DNA of 64,000 nt from Geobacteraceae bacterium (GCA_007125165.1 SLDV01000031.1:34232-98231); one strand, 5' to 3'; shown: positions 26,840 to 36,943, counted from the first letter of the stretch. Notes: generated by a model from the sequence alone, not told the origin. A program made the numbers and translations.

Positions 26840-28123
26840 TCAGGCGTATCCTCCCGGTTGTCCCAGCATTTCCCGGGTCACCAGAACGATTCCTTTAGAG
26901 GTTATACGGAAACCATTTTTTCTGTCCTGCTCGGGATCGTAGCCGATCACCGTACCCGCCGGAATTTCACAACTGCGATCAATAATCGCCCGGCGGATAC
27001 GACAGTTACGATGGACTACAACCTCCGGCAGGATCACCGTTTCATCGATGGTGGAATAGGAATGGACGCGGACATTAGAAAACAGCAGGGTTTTGTTCAA
27101 GCGCGAACCGGAGATAATACAGCCGCCTGAAACCGTTGAATCAACAGCCATCCCCCGACGGTCTTCGTCGTTGAATACAAACTTGGCCGGGGGTAGATGC
27201 ATCTGATAGGTCCAGAACGGCCAGTCGGAGTCATACAGATTCAACTCCGGGTTGGGCGAGATCAACTCCATGTTCGCCGCCCAGAAGGCGTCGAGCGACC
27301 CCACATCCCGCCAATAGGCACGCTGATTGGTTTCCGGATTACGAAACGGGTAGGCAATTACACTATGATTGTCGATAATTGAAGGGATAATGTTTTTTCC
27401 AAAGTCATGATCGGAGAGTGAGTCTTTACCGTCTTTCTTGAGCACTTCTTCGAGAAACGCGGTATTAAATATGTAGTTGCCCATCGATGCCATAGTCAAG
27501 CCCGGCTGACCGGGGATTTCCGATGGGTTTTGTGGCTTCTCGTCGAAGCGGATAATCCGCATGTCCTCATCGATGGTCATTACACCAAAGGCCCCGGCTG
27601 CTTCTTCGATCGGTACCTCCATACAGGACACGGTCATATCGGCACCGCTTTCAACGTGGTGCAGCAGCATGTCACGATAATCCTGTCGATAGATATGGTC
27701 TCCTGAAAGAATCATAACGTATTTGGGCTTTTCCGCCCTGATAATATCCAGATTCTGATACACCGCATCCGCGGTTCCCTGATACCATTCTTCGGAAAAA
27801 CGCTGAGAAGCGGGGAGAATCTCGACAAACTCATTCAGTTCTTTTTTGAAATGACTCCAGCCGCGGACCAGATGGCGGATCAGCGAATGTGACTTGTACT
27901 GGGTCAAGACCCCGATCCTGCGGATCCCGGAGTTAACACAGTTGGAGAGAGGAAAATCGATAATCCGGTATTTTCCGCCGAAATAAACCGCCGGCTTGGC
28001 GCGCCATTCAGTCAATTCATGCAATCGACTTCCCCGGCCGCCCGCCAGAACCAGGGCAAAGGTATCCTTGACGAGATGACTGACATAACGGTAGACAATG
28101 TGTGACTCTGGTTGTGCGCTCAT
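26840..28123 (-). CDS. glgC: Glucose-1-phosphate adenylyltransferase
   Basis: A 427-residue ADP-glucose pyrophosphorylase. The nucleotidyltransferase signature is [20 protein letters not shown], followed by [20 protein letters not shown]. Active-site region [13 protein letters not shown] and the glucose-1-P site [12 protein letters not shown] follow. The C-terminal beta-helix ([20 protein letters not shown]) carries allosteric control. It makes ADP-glucose for glycogen synthesis. GGGAG precedes the ATG at 28123. No other glycogen gene lies in the window. Confidence 0.95.
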   Translation of the reverse strand: MSAQPESHIVYRYVSHLVKDTFALVLAGGRGSRLHELTEWRAKPAVYFGGKYRIIDFPLSNCVNSGIRRIGVLTQYKSHSLIRHLVRGWSHFKKELNEFVEILPASQRFSEEWYQGTADAVYQNLDIIRAEKPKYVMILSGDHIYRQDYRDMLLHHVESGADMTVSCMEVPIEEAAGAFGVMTIDEDMRIIRFDEKPQNPSEIPGQPGLTMASMGNYIFNTAFLEEVLKKDGKDSLSDHDFGKNIIPSIIDNHSVIAYPFRNPETNQRAYWRDVGSLDAFWAANMELISPNPELNLYDSDWPFWTYQMHLPPAKFVFNDEDRRGMAVDSTVSGGCIISGSRLNKTLLFSNVRVHSYSTIDETVILPEVVVHRNCRIRRAIIDRSCEIPAGTVIGYDPEQDRKNGFRITSKGIVLVTREMLGQPGGYA

Positions 28124-28312
28124 AAACGACTCCCTTCCGGCATAAAGAAACACCAATGAAAAACAAGCTTCCATTATACAGTTTCTCTTATGAGTTGTCT
28201 CTTACATCTGGGGCAATACCCCAAAAAGATAAAGAAGTTGCCGAAGATTCGCTGATCAGCTTTAATGGCGCAGCATCAACGGTAACAGAATCAATGGGGA
28301 TAGCAGACCGCC

Positions 28313-29560
28313 ATGAACAATCAGAATGACATCACCACCAGCCTGCTGCTACGGCTCTTTATCCCTTTCGGTCTGGGCTATGCTGTCTCCTACCTGTTCC
28401 GTAGCATCAATGCTGTCATTGCCCCCAACCTGATCCTCGAATTGAATCTTTCTCCGAGTGACCTGGGCCTGTTGACATCAGCCTACTTCCTTTGCTTTGC
28501 CGCCTTTCAGTTGCCTCTGGGTATGCTCCTCGACCGTTTCGGTCCGCGCCGGGTCGAAAGTGCACTTCTGCTGTTTGCTGCCGGTGGCGCACTGATTTTT
28601 TCCCTCGCTTCCTCCATCTCCGGCCTGCTGATCGGCAGAGCCTTGATCGGCCTCGGTGTTTCTGCGTGCCTGATGGCGGCCTTCAAGTCCTTCTCTTCCT
28701 GGTTGCCGTCAGAGCGACTGCCCTTTGCCCATGGCATCCAGATGGTTTCCGGTGGCGTTGGCGCCCTGCTCGCTACCACTCCGGTAGAAGCCTCTCTGAC
28801 CCTGACAGACTGGCGCGGAGTCTTTCAGATTCTGGCCGCCGCAACCGTCATTATCGCCCTCGTTATATTCTATCTGGTTCCGGAGAGACAAAACAATCAG
28901 CAGGTGGAATCTTTCAGTGAACAGCTACATGGACTACGTTCTGTTGTTACGACCCGCTCATTTTGGTATATCACCCCCTGGGCGGTAGCTTCCCAGGCCA
29001 CCTATCTGGCAGTTCAAAGCCTCTGGTCCGGACCCTGGCTGCGTGATGTTGCGGGCTACAGCCGCCCTGAGGTTGCTCTGGTGCTCTGGTGGATTGCCAT
29101 CGCCATGATCATCGGCTATTTTTCGGCTGGATGGCTGGCCCAGCGCCTGAGTCGCTACGGAGTCGAGGTCGCTCAGGTTGCCGCTACTGGAATGGGGCTG
29201 TTTCTGCTCAGCCAGGTGCTGCTGATTGTTGCGGTCGGCAATCCGACACTGTTGTGGATTGGTTTCGGCCTGTTCGGCACCAGTGGTATTCTGGCCTATG
29301 CGATCCTTGCTCAGCACTTTCCACAGCACATCATCGGTCGCTGCAACTCGGTCCTCAATCTTCTCGTCTTTGCCGGAGCCTTTGCCACTCAATGGCTGGT
29401 CGGCATCATTATCGGGTTCTTTCCTCCCGGTGCTGAAGGGGGTTATTCCCCGCAGGGCTACCGAGCAGCCTTTCTGACCCTGATCGCACTGCAATTGGCA
29501 GGAGCGGTCTGGTTTGAATTCTGCCGCCGACGACATATCAAAGGGAGGATCAAGACTTAG
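28313..29560 (+). CDS. Major facilitator superfamily transporter
   Basis: A 415-residue inner-membrane protein with twelve predicted membrane segments. The MFS signature between TM2 and TM3 appears as LGMLLDRFGPRRVESALL, and GRALIGLGVSACLMAAFKSF is the TM4-5 region. The substrate is not evident; the N-terminal half resembles nitrate/nitrite and sugar-phosphate type porters. The gene stands alone, diverging from glgC, and its 3' end overlaps the converging EamA gene by 11 bases. Confidence 0.85.
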   Translation: MNNQNDITTSLLLRLFIPFGLGYAVSYLFRSINAVIAPNLILELNLSPSDLGLLTSAYFLCFAAFQLPLGMLLDRFGPRRVESALLLFAAGGALIFSLASSISGLLIGRALIGLGVSACLMAAFKSFSSWLPSERLPFAHGIQMVSGGVGALLATTPVEASLTLTDWRGVFQILAAATVIIALVIFYLVPERQNNQQVESFSEQLHGLRSVVTTRSFWYITPWAVASQATYLAVQSLWSGPWLRDVAGYSRPEVALVLWWIAIAMIIGYFSAGWLAQRLSRYGVEVAQVAATGMGLFLLSQVLLIVAVGNPTLLWIGFGLFGTSGILAYAILAQHFPQHIIGRCNSVLNLLVFAGAFATQWLVGIIIGFFPPGAEGGYSPQGYRAAFLTLIALQLAGAVWFEFCRRRHIKGRIKT

Positions 29561-30455
29561 GGCTTCCTGTCCGGTTGGTCAGATACAGACCGCTACAAAC
29601 GAGCAGCAACCCCGCCAGCAGGGACGAAGTCAGAGGCTCACCCAATAGACCGACTGAAAGAGCTACCGCAGCAATCGGCACAAAGTTGATAAACTGTCCC
29701 GCCCGGGTCGATCCGAGACGCATAATCCCCTGGTAGTACCAGACAAAACCGATGACCGTTCCGAACAGGGCAAGATAAATCAAACTTACCCAGGCTTCGA
29801 GGGAATAAAACCAGACCTGCGACAGCAGTCCTTCGCCCAGGGCGAAAGGGGCCAGCAGTAAAGTGCCGGCAGCGGCCGAACAGGTCACGGCAACCAACGG
29901 CGAAAGATTGCGCATAGCCCGGCGCCCGACCAGTGAATAGGTTGTCCAGCTCAAGACACATCCAAAAATCAGCAACTCGCCCCGGCCGACACCGCCGCCG
30001 ACCAGCTGACTGACATCACCTCGGATAACAACGATAACAGCCCCGGCAACCGACAATCCAATCCCCAAAACAGTGCGTGAAGTAAGCTTTTCGCCAAACA
30101 GCAACGCCGCAAAGAGGGCAATCATGACCGGATTATTGGCGACAATAACAGCGGCCCTGCCGGCCTCAATCCAGTTCAGACCGGCAAAGAAAAAAGCATT
30201 ATAGGCAAATACCCCGCTCAGCCCGAGAAACAGTATCGGCAGCAGGTCATCGCGACCCAAGCGTGGCAGGCTGCCGTTGTATTGTCGACAGAGCAGCAAC
30301 AGCACCAGAGTCGCCAGCAGAAAACGCAGAAAAGCGGCTGAAAAAGGGGGCACCTGACCCGCCAGCAGCTTGCCGGCGATAAAAGTTCCGCCCCAGAAAA
30401 CGGCCGCCAGCGTCAGTTTCAAGTAAATTTGCCATACAGGAGCAGCGCCGGTCAC
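29550..30455 (-). CDS. EamA/DMT-family permease
   Basis: A 301-residue inner-membrane protein with ten predicted membrane segments in two EamA repeats (LTLAAVFWGGTFIAGKLLAG, LIYLALFGTVIGFVWYYQGI). The start is taken as the GTG at 30455, two bases after the tcdA stop, because it gives the family length; the ATG at 30590 would overlap tcdA by 130 bases. Substrate unknown, probably metabolite export. It ends a minus-strand run from the M48 protease through tatD and tcdA. Confidence 0.83.
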   Translation of the reverse strand: MTGAAPVWQIYLKLTLAAVFWGGTFIAGKLLAGQVPPFSAAFLRFLLATLVLLLLCRQYNGSLPRLGRDDLLPILFLGLSGVFAYNAFFFAGLNWIEAGRAAVIVANNPVMIALFAALLFGEKLTSRTVLGIGLSVAGAVIVVIRGDVSQLVGGGVGRGELLIFGCVLSWTTYSLVGRRAMRNLSPLVAVTCSAAAGTLLLAPFALGEGLLSQVWFYSLEAWVSLIYLALFGTVIGFVWYYQGIMRLGSTRAGQFINFVPIAAVALSVGLLGEPLTSSLLAGLLLVCSGLYLTNRTGSPKS

Positions 30456-30457
30456 GG

Positions 30458-31252
30458 TTAGCAGATCCTGCCGGCGTCTCTTAATCTGCTCTCGCCAATC
30501 AATTGCTGCACCACCACTCCGGCCATGGTCAGTCCGAAAATCGGTGGTATATAGGAGGAACTGCCGAGGATCACCCGCCGATCGCTGCAACTCCAGCGTT
30601 GTTCTTCACGATTGGGACAGATGCAGTTATCGGCACAGATGTGGGCTTCATCACTTAGGGGACGAAATTCTTCCGTCGAGTAGACCACCTGCACCCCGCT
30701 ACTGATCCCCCGACGGCGCAACTCTTTACGGATGATCCGGGCCAGACGGCACTTTTCCGTAGTACTGATATCGGCAACCCGGATCTGGGTTGGATCGAGC
30801 TTGTTGGCGGCGCCCATGGAACTGATTACCGGCAACCTGCTCTTCACGCAGGTTTCGATCAGATGCAATTTGGCGGTGATATGATCGATACAGTCAAGGA
30901 CATAGTCGCAGCCTGGCGCCAACAGTTCCTGCGCTGTTTCGGCCTGATAGAACTGATGCCTGGGAATCACCCGGCAATCGGGGTTGATCTGGCGACAGCG
31001 CTCAGCCATTATCTCGACCTTGGAACGGCCGATGGTACTGTCAAGAGCATGAATCTGACGGTTGATGTTGGTCGCACAAATATCATCAAAATCGACCAGG
31101 GTCAGACTCCCGACCCCGGCTCGGGCCAGCGCTTCCGCTGCATAACTGCCGACGCCACCAATACCGAACACGGCGACTGAAGCTGTTGCCAGTCGATCCA
31201 TGGCGGCTGCGCCTACCAGCAACTGCATCCTGCTGAAGCGGTGCTCTTTCAT
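30458..31252 (-). CDS. tcdA: tRNA threonylcarbamoyladenosine dehydratase
   Basis: A 264-residue E1-like enzyme of the TcdA/CsdL family. The adenylation motif is VAVFGIGGVGSYAAEALARA, followed by LVDFDDICATNINRQIHAL. The C-terminal region has CADNCICPNREEQRWSCSD and GSSSYIPPIFGLTMAGVVVQ. It converts t6A37 of ANN-decoding tRNAs to cyclic t6A using ATP. Its start overlaps the tatD stop by four bases, so the pair is translationally coupled. Confidence 0.94.
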   Translation of the reverse strand: MKEHRFSRMQLLVGAAAMDRLATASVAVFGIGGVGSYAAEALARAGVGSLTLVDFDDICATNINRQIHALDSTIGRSKVEIMAERCRQINPDCRVIPRHQFYQAETAQELLAPGCDYVLDCIDHITAKLHLIETCVKSRLPVISSMGAANKLDPTQIRVADISTTEKCRLARIIRKELRRRGISSGVQVVYSTEEFRPLSDEAHICADNCICPNREEQRWSCSDRRVILGSSSYIPPIFGLTMAGVVVQQLIGESRLRDAGRIC

Positions 31253-32013
31253 CTGTTGTTGTCCTGAAGTTTGTGAAACAACCTGCGCGCATTGGCTGTG
31301 GTCAATTGTGCTGTCTGTTGCAGAGAAATTCCGCGCAGGGCGGCAACCTTCCGCGCCACCTTGAGCAGATCTGTCGGCATCCGGGCCATATCGGGCAGGT
31401 CCGTCTCCAGCACCAGCGCCGAGGCCGGCAAGTCAGCTACAGTTGCGAGAAGCTTGCGGACATTATCGCGCAGCAGAATCGGACCGATCCCGACACAAAA
31501 ACCCTGGGCAACCACCTGGCGGGCAAAAGGAAGGCTCGCTGAAAATCCGTGCCAGACCCCGCCGATCCGGCTACCAACCTGTAGTTCATGGAGAATATCA
31601 AGCAAGAAACCATTTTTGTGGCGACAGTGGAGCATGACAGGAATTTTTTCATCAAGAGCTATCTGCAATTGGGCGCGCAATACCTTTTCCTGTACCTTGA
31701 TGGAGGATTCGGCCGCAGCATCCAATCCAATTTCGCCAATGGCCACGACCTTTGGGTGACGAACCAGTTCACGCAAAAGTACCGCAGCATCTTCATTCCA
31801 CTGATCGGCATACATGGGGTGAAGACCTGGAGCTGCGTACACCTGAGAATGGCGATCTGACAGCGTAAGCATCCCACTCCAGTCCGCAACCCGCACCCCC
31901 GGCTGAATCAGATACCTGATACCGGCAACATCAGAGGCAACGACACGGGCATCTGCCGCCTCTTCACTGTCGGGAGTGTACAGATGAATGTGGGTATCAC
32001 AGAAATGCATCAC
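31249..32013 (-). CDS. TatD-family metal-dependent hydrolase
   Basis: A 254-residue TIM-barrel hydrolase. Metal ligands are visible in order: MMHFCDTHIHLY (HxH), VAIGEIGLDAAAES (Glu), VMLHCRHK (His), GVWHGFSASL (His) and VLETDLPDMARM (Asp). TatD enzymes are 3'-5' DNA/RNA exonucleases or related amidohydrolases. It overlaps tcdA by four bases and follows the M48 protease gene by 15 bases. Confidence 0.92.
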   Translation of the reverse strand: MMHFCDTHIHLYTPDSEEAADARVVASDVAGIRYLIQPGVRVADWSGMLTLSDRHSQVYAAPGLHPMYADQWNEDAAVLLRELVRHPKVVAIGEIGLDAAAESSIKVQEKVLRAQLQIALDEKIPVMLHCRHKNGFLLDILHELQVGSRIGGVWHGFSASLPFARQVVAQGFCVGIGPILLRDNVRKLLATVADLPASALVLETDLPDMARMPTDLLKVARKVAALRGISLQQTAQLTTANARRLFHKLQDNNR

Positions 32014-32028
32014 CCCTCGTGACAGTTG

Positions 32029-33570
32029 TCAATCCGCCACCCGGGCGGCGGCAACACGACCGCCCAGGTTTTTGATCTGGGCCGGATCACTGATCGGGCC
32101 AAGCCCGGTAGCCGCCTGATAGGTGGCCCCGGCCGCAATCGGACCGGCAACTAGCAGACGGGTCTGCTGACGCTTGCCGGCCTGGTCAATATAACCGACC
32201 TCAAGGGTAATTTCAGTAACAGCAACCGGTGTCTGGTTGGCCAGCCGGGCGATCAGTTGCCCCTGACGATCGAGAGCAAAATCGATTTTCAGGTACTTGT
32301 CGGGATTTTCGGGCAGATCAAGTCGTACCAGCGCAGCATGAGCCTGACGACCTGTTGCTGAGTCCGAACGGGCAGCGGCGGAAAAATACTCCATCGCCCG
32401 GGTTCTTTCGCCCCGATTTAAGGCCAACTGTCCGAGGGAATTCATGGCCGGGGCCGTGGGCAACAGTGCGACACTGCGTTCCAGGTCGGCATTGGCGGCG
32501 GTTGTTTCTCCCAGAGCCTGATAAGCCAGCCCACGCTGCAAGTAATAATGGAAGTAATCTGGATGTCGCTGCAAGGCCTGGTCAAAGGCCGCTATCGCTT
32601 CACGCTCACGCCCCTGCTTACGTAATGCGTCACCACGCAGACCGTAAAAGAGGGCTTCTTTGGGTTCACCGGCGATGGCCTGGTTCGCCAGGGTCAGAGC
32701 CTGATCAGGACGATTTTCATGCAACACCTTTCGTCCTTCATCATAAGCATCATAAGCCTTTTGTGCCGCAACAAGGGGGGCCATCACCCGGTGGTAACGC
32801 TCAACTCCCATTTGACCACCGGCCGGAAGCTCGGCCAGAGTCCTGCGGTTGGCATCGACCCGCTCCTGTGACGGCGGATGGCTGGCGAACAATCCTTCCA
32901 GCCAGTTGCTCTGGCGCCCTTCCGAGAGCCTGACGAACGTCTGCTGCAGCTCGACAGCCGCAGCCGGGTCATAGCCGGCCCGCGACATATACAGCATGCC
33001 GTAATAATCGGCCTCTCTTTCTGCTTCGCGGCTATACTGCTGACTCACAAGTCCGGCGGCCACGGAAGCACCACCAACTGCCAGCCCCGCATACTCACTA
33101 TTGCCGGCGGCCATGGCAGCAGCCAATACCGCACCCTGCAGCAGCATCCCGCGCTGCATGCTCTGGGCACTGTGACGCGCAGCGGCGTGGACGATCTCGT
33201 GACCAAGCACCGCCGCCAGTTCCGCCTCACTCTGCATTTCCGTCAACAGGCCGCGATTGATGGCAATTTTTCCCCCCGGCAACGCCCAGGCGTTGGGCGT
33301 GGAGTCGTTGATCACCTGAAACTCGTAGGGCAGGGGACGGTCACTGACTGCCGCCAGGCGCTCACCCACCTCCTTGACATAGGCTACAATCTGCGGCTGA
33401 GTGACATAATCACCCCCCTGCATCTGCCGCAACGGCGCATACTGTTCCGCGCCAATCTGCAGCTCGGTGCCTTCCCCGATCAGAGTTAACTCTTTGCGCC
33501 CGGTCACCGGGTTAACGGCGCAGCCGGCCAACAATAATACCAGCAGAATCAGGACGATATGTCGTGACAT
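32029..33570 (-). CDS. M48-family metalloprotease lipoprotein with TPR repeats
   Basis: A 513-residue protein. The ATG at 33570 follows GGAGG and opens a lipoprotein signal ending LLLAGC. The zinc site is VLGHEIVHAAARH, with the third ligand in REAEREADYYGMLYM. A BepA/LoiP-like catalytic domain fills residues about 25-250, followed by TPR units (ALRKQGREREAIAAFDQALQ, QRGLAYQALGETTAANADLE) and a short beta domain. In E. coli, BepA degrades or matures misassembled outer-membrane proteins such as LptD. Here it is probably anchored in the periplasm for the same quality control. Confidence 0.92.
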   Translation of the reverse strand: MSRHIVLILLVLLLAGCAVNPVTGRKELTLIGEGTELQIGAEQYAPLRQMQGGDYVTQPQIVAYVKEVGERLAAVSDRPLPYEFQVINDSTPNAWALPGGKIAINRGLLTEMQSEAELAAVLGHEIVHAAARHSAQSMQRGMLLQGAVLAAAMAAGNSEYAGLAVGGASVAAGLVSQQYSREAEREADYYGMLYMSRAGYDPAAAVELQQTFVRLSEGRQSNWLEGLFASHPPSQERVDANRRTLAELPAGGQMGVERYHRVMAPLVAAQKAYDAYDEGRKVLHENRPDQALTLANQAIAGEPKEALFYGLRGDALRKQGREREAIAAFDQALQRHPDYFHYYLQRGLAYQALGETTAANADLERSVALLPTAPAMNSLGQLALNRGERTRAMEYFSAAARSDSATGRQAHAALVRLDLPENPDKYLKIDFALDRQGQLIARLANQTPVAVTEITLEVGYIDQAGKRQQTRLLVAGPIAAGATYQAATGLGPISDPAQIKNLGGRVAAARVAD

Positions 33571-33612
33571 CAGAACCTCCAGCCCCAATCAGGGTCACCT
33601 GCTATTCACAAA

Positions 33613-34614
33613 TCAGGCTTCGATCAGGGAAACCAGCACGCGCCGCTTAAGCTCACCATTGAGCATCTGTTTAATTTTCTCTTCCAACTGCTCCAGAGAA
33701 ACCTCTTCGACCATTTTATCGAGACCCTCCAGCTTCCATTCGCCGGCCAGGTGATTCCAGACCCGTTGCCGGCGCGCCATGGGAGCCTCAGCAGAATCGA
33801 TACCGACCAGGCGCACCCCGCGGAGAATAAAGGGGAAGACATTGATCGGCAGATCGGGGGACGCCACCAGGCCACAACAGGTGACCACGCCGTCATAACA
33901 AGTCGACTTGATTGCCGTTGCCAGCATGTCGCCACCGACACAGTCGACGACACCAGCCCAGGTAGTTTTCAGCATCGGGCGTTCACTGCCGGCCATAAAG
34001 GTTTCACGGCTGAGTATCTGCGCAGCACCGAGGCGCTTGAGATAGGGCTCCTCATCAAGCTTGCCGGTGACTGCCGTGACCTGATAGCCAATCTTCGCCA
34101 GAATGGCCACCGCCAGGCTGCCGACACCGCCGGTCGCTCCGGTCACCAGAATCGGCCCGGAGTCCGGCGTCACACCATTGGCGACCAATTGCTCAACCGA
34201 CAAACCTGCCGTCAAGCCGGCAGTGCCGTACATCATGCTCTCCTTGAGGGTCAATCCTTTTGGCAACTTCAGTGCCCAACTGGAGGGCACACGAATCAAC
34301 TGGCCGAAACCGCCGTCGGTTTCCATCCCCAGATCATAACTGGTCACAATCACCTGGTCACCAGGGGCAAAAGCCCCATCAGCGCAACTGACGACCTCGC
34401 CGGCGGCATCGATACCGGGAGTATGGGGAAACTCACGGGTGACACCCGGATTGCCGGTCGCTGACAGGGCATCCTTGTAGTTAAGGGATGAATAGTGGAC
34501 TTTAACGACCAGATCACCGGCGGGCAATTCCTCAAGGTTGCGGGTTTCAATCGAACGGACAAACACCTTTTTTTCTGGCTGGCTCACCAGTAACGCCTTG
34601 AACTTCATCGACAT
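33613..34614 (-). CDS. AcuI/YhdH-type acrylyl-CoA (quinone) oxidoreductase
   Basis: A 333-residue medium-chain reductase without zinc cysteines. The start at 34614 follows AAGGAGG. Motifs include VHYSSLNYKDALSATGNPGV, FPHTPGIDAAGEV and the NADPH site VTGATGGVGSLAVAILAKIG. It matches the AcuI/YhdH group, which reduces acryloyl-CoA to propionyl-CoA with NADPH. It stands alone. The preceding 230 bases up to the divergent sugar dehydrogenase carry no gene. Confidence 0.88.
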   Translation of the reverse strand: MSMKFKALLVSQPEKKVFVRSIETRNLEELPAGDLVVKVHYSSLNYKDALSATGNPGVTREFPHTPGIDAAGEVVSCADGAFAPGDQVIVTSYDLGMETDGGFGQLIRVPSSWALKLPKGLTLKESMMYGTAGLTAGLSVEQLVANGVTPDSGPILVTGATGGVGSLAVAILAKIGYQVTAVTGKLDEEPYLKRLGAAQILSRETFMAGSERPMLKTTWAGVVDCVGGDMLATAIKSTCYDGVVTCCGLVASPDLPINVFPFILRGVRLVGIDSAEAPMARRQRVWNHLAGEWKLEGLDKMVEEVSLEQLEEKIKQMLNGELKRRVLVSLIEA

Positions 34615-34843
34615 AAAATCCTCCTTAACAAAATAATCAGTGGGTAAACCACGAGTTGTCACCTCCTACCGACACAGGCAACTGCTTTCCCAGTAATATA
34701 CTATAGCATGGACACTGTTGCTGCCATAGCCATCGCGATTTGTACTTATGGTACAATAATTTCAAACTTTTTGTCTGAGCTTGAACAACCCGCATACTTG
34801 CTGTCATTACCCGCGTCTCATCAGCAGTGAATGGAGGAAAATC

Positions 34844-36004
34844 ATGTCGAGTAGACAGATATCCCGTTTTCGTCTTCAGTTCCTTTCTCTGATATTTCCC
34901 CTTGTTATTGCCCTGGTAATGACTCTACCGACCAGGACACCGGCACAAGTCATCACCACCGAGACCGAAACAATGCGTATTGCTGAGATCACCAGAGGGC
35001 TGGAACACCCCTGGGGGATGGCTTTTCTTCCCGATGGCCGCATTCTGGTCACCGAACGCCCGGGAAGACTGCGTCTGGTTGAAAATGGACAACTGCTACC
35101 GCAACCGGTCAGCGGACTGCCTGCTATTGTGGCTCAGGGACAGAGCGGATTACTGGATGTCGCTCTACACCCCGATTTTGCTGACAATCAGATGGTCTAT
35201 ATTGCCTACACCGCCGCTCGCGACCGTGGCATCAGCACCGATGTTGCCCGCGGGCGATTGGTGGGGCTAAATCTGACAGATGTTGAGGTGATTTTCCGGG
35301 GCAACCGCGGCACCACCACCGGCCGCCACTTCGGTGCGCGTCTGGTCTTTGACCGCCAGGGCTATCTCTACGTCGGGCTGGGCGACCATGGCCAGAGGGA
35401 TCGCGCTCAAGACCCCGCTGATCATGCCGGTTCCGTTATCCGTATCCACGACGATGGCCGCGTCCCTGCTGACAACCCCTACCAACAGCATTCCGACTGG
35501 CAACCGGAAATATTTTCTATTGGTAACCGAAACATCCAGGGAGCGGCTCTGCATCCGCAAACCGGCGAATTCTGGACCCATGAACACGGCCCGCAGGGAG
35601 GTGATGAAATCAACATCATCCGTTCCGGCCGCAACTACGGCTGGCCGGTTATTACCTATGGAGTCAATTACGGCACCGGCACCAGAATCGGTATTGGTAC
35701 CCACAAGGAGGGGATGGAACAACCCCTTTATCACTGGACACCGTCGATTGCTCCATCAGGCATGGCGTTTTATACCGGTGATCGCTTCCCGAACTGGCGC
35801 GGCAACCTGTTCGTCGGCGCCCTGCGCGGTCAGATGCTGGTACGCCTGACCCTTGAAGGGGAAAAGGTTGTCGCTGAAGAGCGTATGCTGCAGAATCAGG
35901 TCGGGCGCATCCGCGATGTGCGCCAGGGGCCGGACGGCAATATTTACCTGCTGACGGATGCCCGCAATGGTGCTCTGCTGCGTCTGGAGCCGACAGGGCG
36001 CTGA
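34844..36004 (+). CDS. PQQ-dependent sugar dehydrogenase family protein
   Basis: A 386-residue exported beta-propeller of the soluble aldose sugar dehydrogenase (YliI/Asd) family. A GGAGG site sets the ATG at 34844, which opens a signal (FLSLIFPLVIALVMTLPTRTPAQ). Blade motifs include LEHPWGMAFLPDGRILVTER, GQSGLLDVALHPDFADNQ, FGARLVFDRQGYLYVGLGDH and EHGPQGGDEINIIRSGRNYG. Family members oxidise aldoses in the periplasm using PQQ. No PQQ synthesis genes lie in the window, so whether the enzyme is active is open. Confidence 0.9.
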   Translation: MSSRQISRFRLQFLSLIFPLVIALVMTLPTRTPAQVITTETETMRIAEITRGLEHPWGMAFLPDGRILVTERPGRLRLVENGQLLPQPVSGLPAIVAQGQSGLLDVALHPDFADNQMVYIAYTAARDRGISTDVARGRLVGLNLTDVEVIFRGNRGTTTGRHFGARLVFDRQGYLYVGLGDHGQRDRAQDPADHAGSVIRIHDDGRVPADNPYQQHSDWQPEIFSIGNRNIQGAALHPQTGEFWTHEHGPQGGDEINIIRSGRNYGWPVITYGVNYGTGTRIGIGTHKEGMEQPLYHWTPSIAPSGMAFYTGDRFPNWRGNLFVGALRGQMLVRLTLEGEKVVAEERMLQNQVGRIRDVRQGPDGNIYLLTDARNGALLRLEPTGR

Positions 36005-36007
36005 TGG

Positions 36008-36757
36008 CTACGCCTCATAGATCATCTTGCGCGTCATACCCCCGTCGACAATAAAATTCTGGCCGGTGATAAAGCCTGCCTGGTCGGAGAGCAGGTAGGC
36101 TACCAGACCGGCAACATCCTCCGGAGTGCCGACCCGTCCGACCGGATGCTGGTCGTGGTCCTGCGGTCGCAACACATCATCACTCACATGAATCCAGCCC
36201 GGACTGACACAATTGACGCGCAGATCCGGCCCGAGGCTCATGGCCATGGCATGGGTCAGGGCCACCACGCCCCCTTTGCCGGCGCTATAGGCCTCGGTAT
36301 CGGCTTCTGACTGCAGTGCCCGTGTTGAGGAAATGTTGACGATAGCCCCCCGGCACGGTCGCAACAAAGGAATCGCATACTTGCTGCACAAAAAAACGCC
36401 GGTCAGGTTGGTGGCCAGCATTTGCTGCCAATCCGCCAGGCTGAGGTGCTCCAGCGCCATACCATGAGCACGGGCGATACCGGCATTATTGATCAACGCA
36501 TCCAACCGACCAAAAGTCTCACCAACCTGGGCAAAAAGTGCCCTGACCGCCTCTTCATCACCCACATCTGTGGCAATCGCCGTTATCTTACCTCCAGACT
36601 CGGTTACCAGCCGACCACCGGCCCGCTTGTCGACATCAGCAATCGCCACGCGATAACCTTTCTTCAACAGTTGTAGCGCAATCCCCCTGCCAATTCCTCG
36701 GGCGCCACCGGTCACAACAACCACAGGACTCGTCACATTCTTAGCTACATCACCCAT
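36008..36757 (-). CDS. Short-chain dehydrogenase/reductase
   Basis: A 249-residue classical SDR. The cofactor motif is VVTGGARGIGRGIALQL, the NNAG motif is ALINNAGIARAHGM, and the catalytic Ser and Tyr-x3-Lys are in VNISSTRAL and TEAYSAGKGGV. The C-terminus ends GFITGQNFIVDGGMTRKM as in FabG-like enzymes. Substrate unknown. GGAGAA precedes the ATG. It starts 398 bases from the divergent alpha/beta hydrolase gene, and that gap contains two palindromic sites. Confidence 0.9.
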   Translation of the reverse strand: MGDVAKNVTSPVVVVTGGARGIGRGIALQLLKKGYRVAIADVDKRAGGRLVTESGGKITAIATDVGDEEAVRALFAQVGETFGRLDALINNAGIARAHGMALEHLSLADWQQMLATNLTGVFLCSKYAIPLLRPCRGAIVNISSTRALQSEADTEAYSAGKGGVVALTHAMAMSLGPDLRVNCVSPGWIHVSDDVLRPQDHDQHPVGRVGTPEDVAGLVAYLLSDQAGFITGQNFIVDGGMTRKMIYEA

Positions 36758-36834
36758 AAACGGATTCTCCTTCGCATCAAGCTACCGCACAGATTCCTTC
36801 AACTTGCCAAGTCGCCAAATTCGCAAAAACATAT

Positions 36835-36850
36835 TTTGCAATAATGCGAA
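36835..36850. promoter_or_regulatory. Palindromic site TTTGCA-N4-TGCGAA (regulator-binding candidate)
   Basis: The site differs by one base from the palindrome at 36928-36943 and from the two at 53516-53531 and 53687-53700. It lies in the AT-rich gap between the SDR and alpha/beta hydrolase genes, about 190 bases upstream of the sigma-54-like element at 37027. Confidence 0.5.
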
Positions 36851-36927
36851 TAAGAAAAACTGTTCTTTATTCTCAGCAACTTAGAGAGCAAAACAGGTGC
36901 ACGCGCGGCAGAAAAACTATAATAATG

Positions 36928-36943
36928 TTTGCAATGATGCAAA
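36928..36943. promoter_or_regulatory. Palindromic site TTTGCA-ATGA-TGCAAA
   Basis: A perfect 6-6 palindrome with a 4-base spacer. It lies about 100 bases upstream of the sigma-54-like promoter at 37027-37042, the distance usual for enhancer-binding sites of NtrC-family activators. A TATAAT at 36918-36923 lies just before it, so a repressor operator is also possible. The remaining gap (36758-37155) is AT-rich and has no gene; it also holds a hairpin ACGTTTT / AAAACGT at about 37070-37092. Confidence 0.6.
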
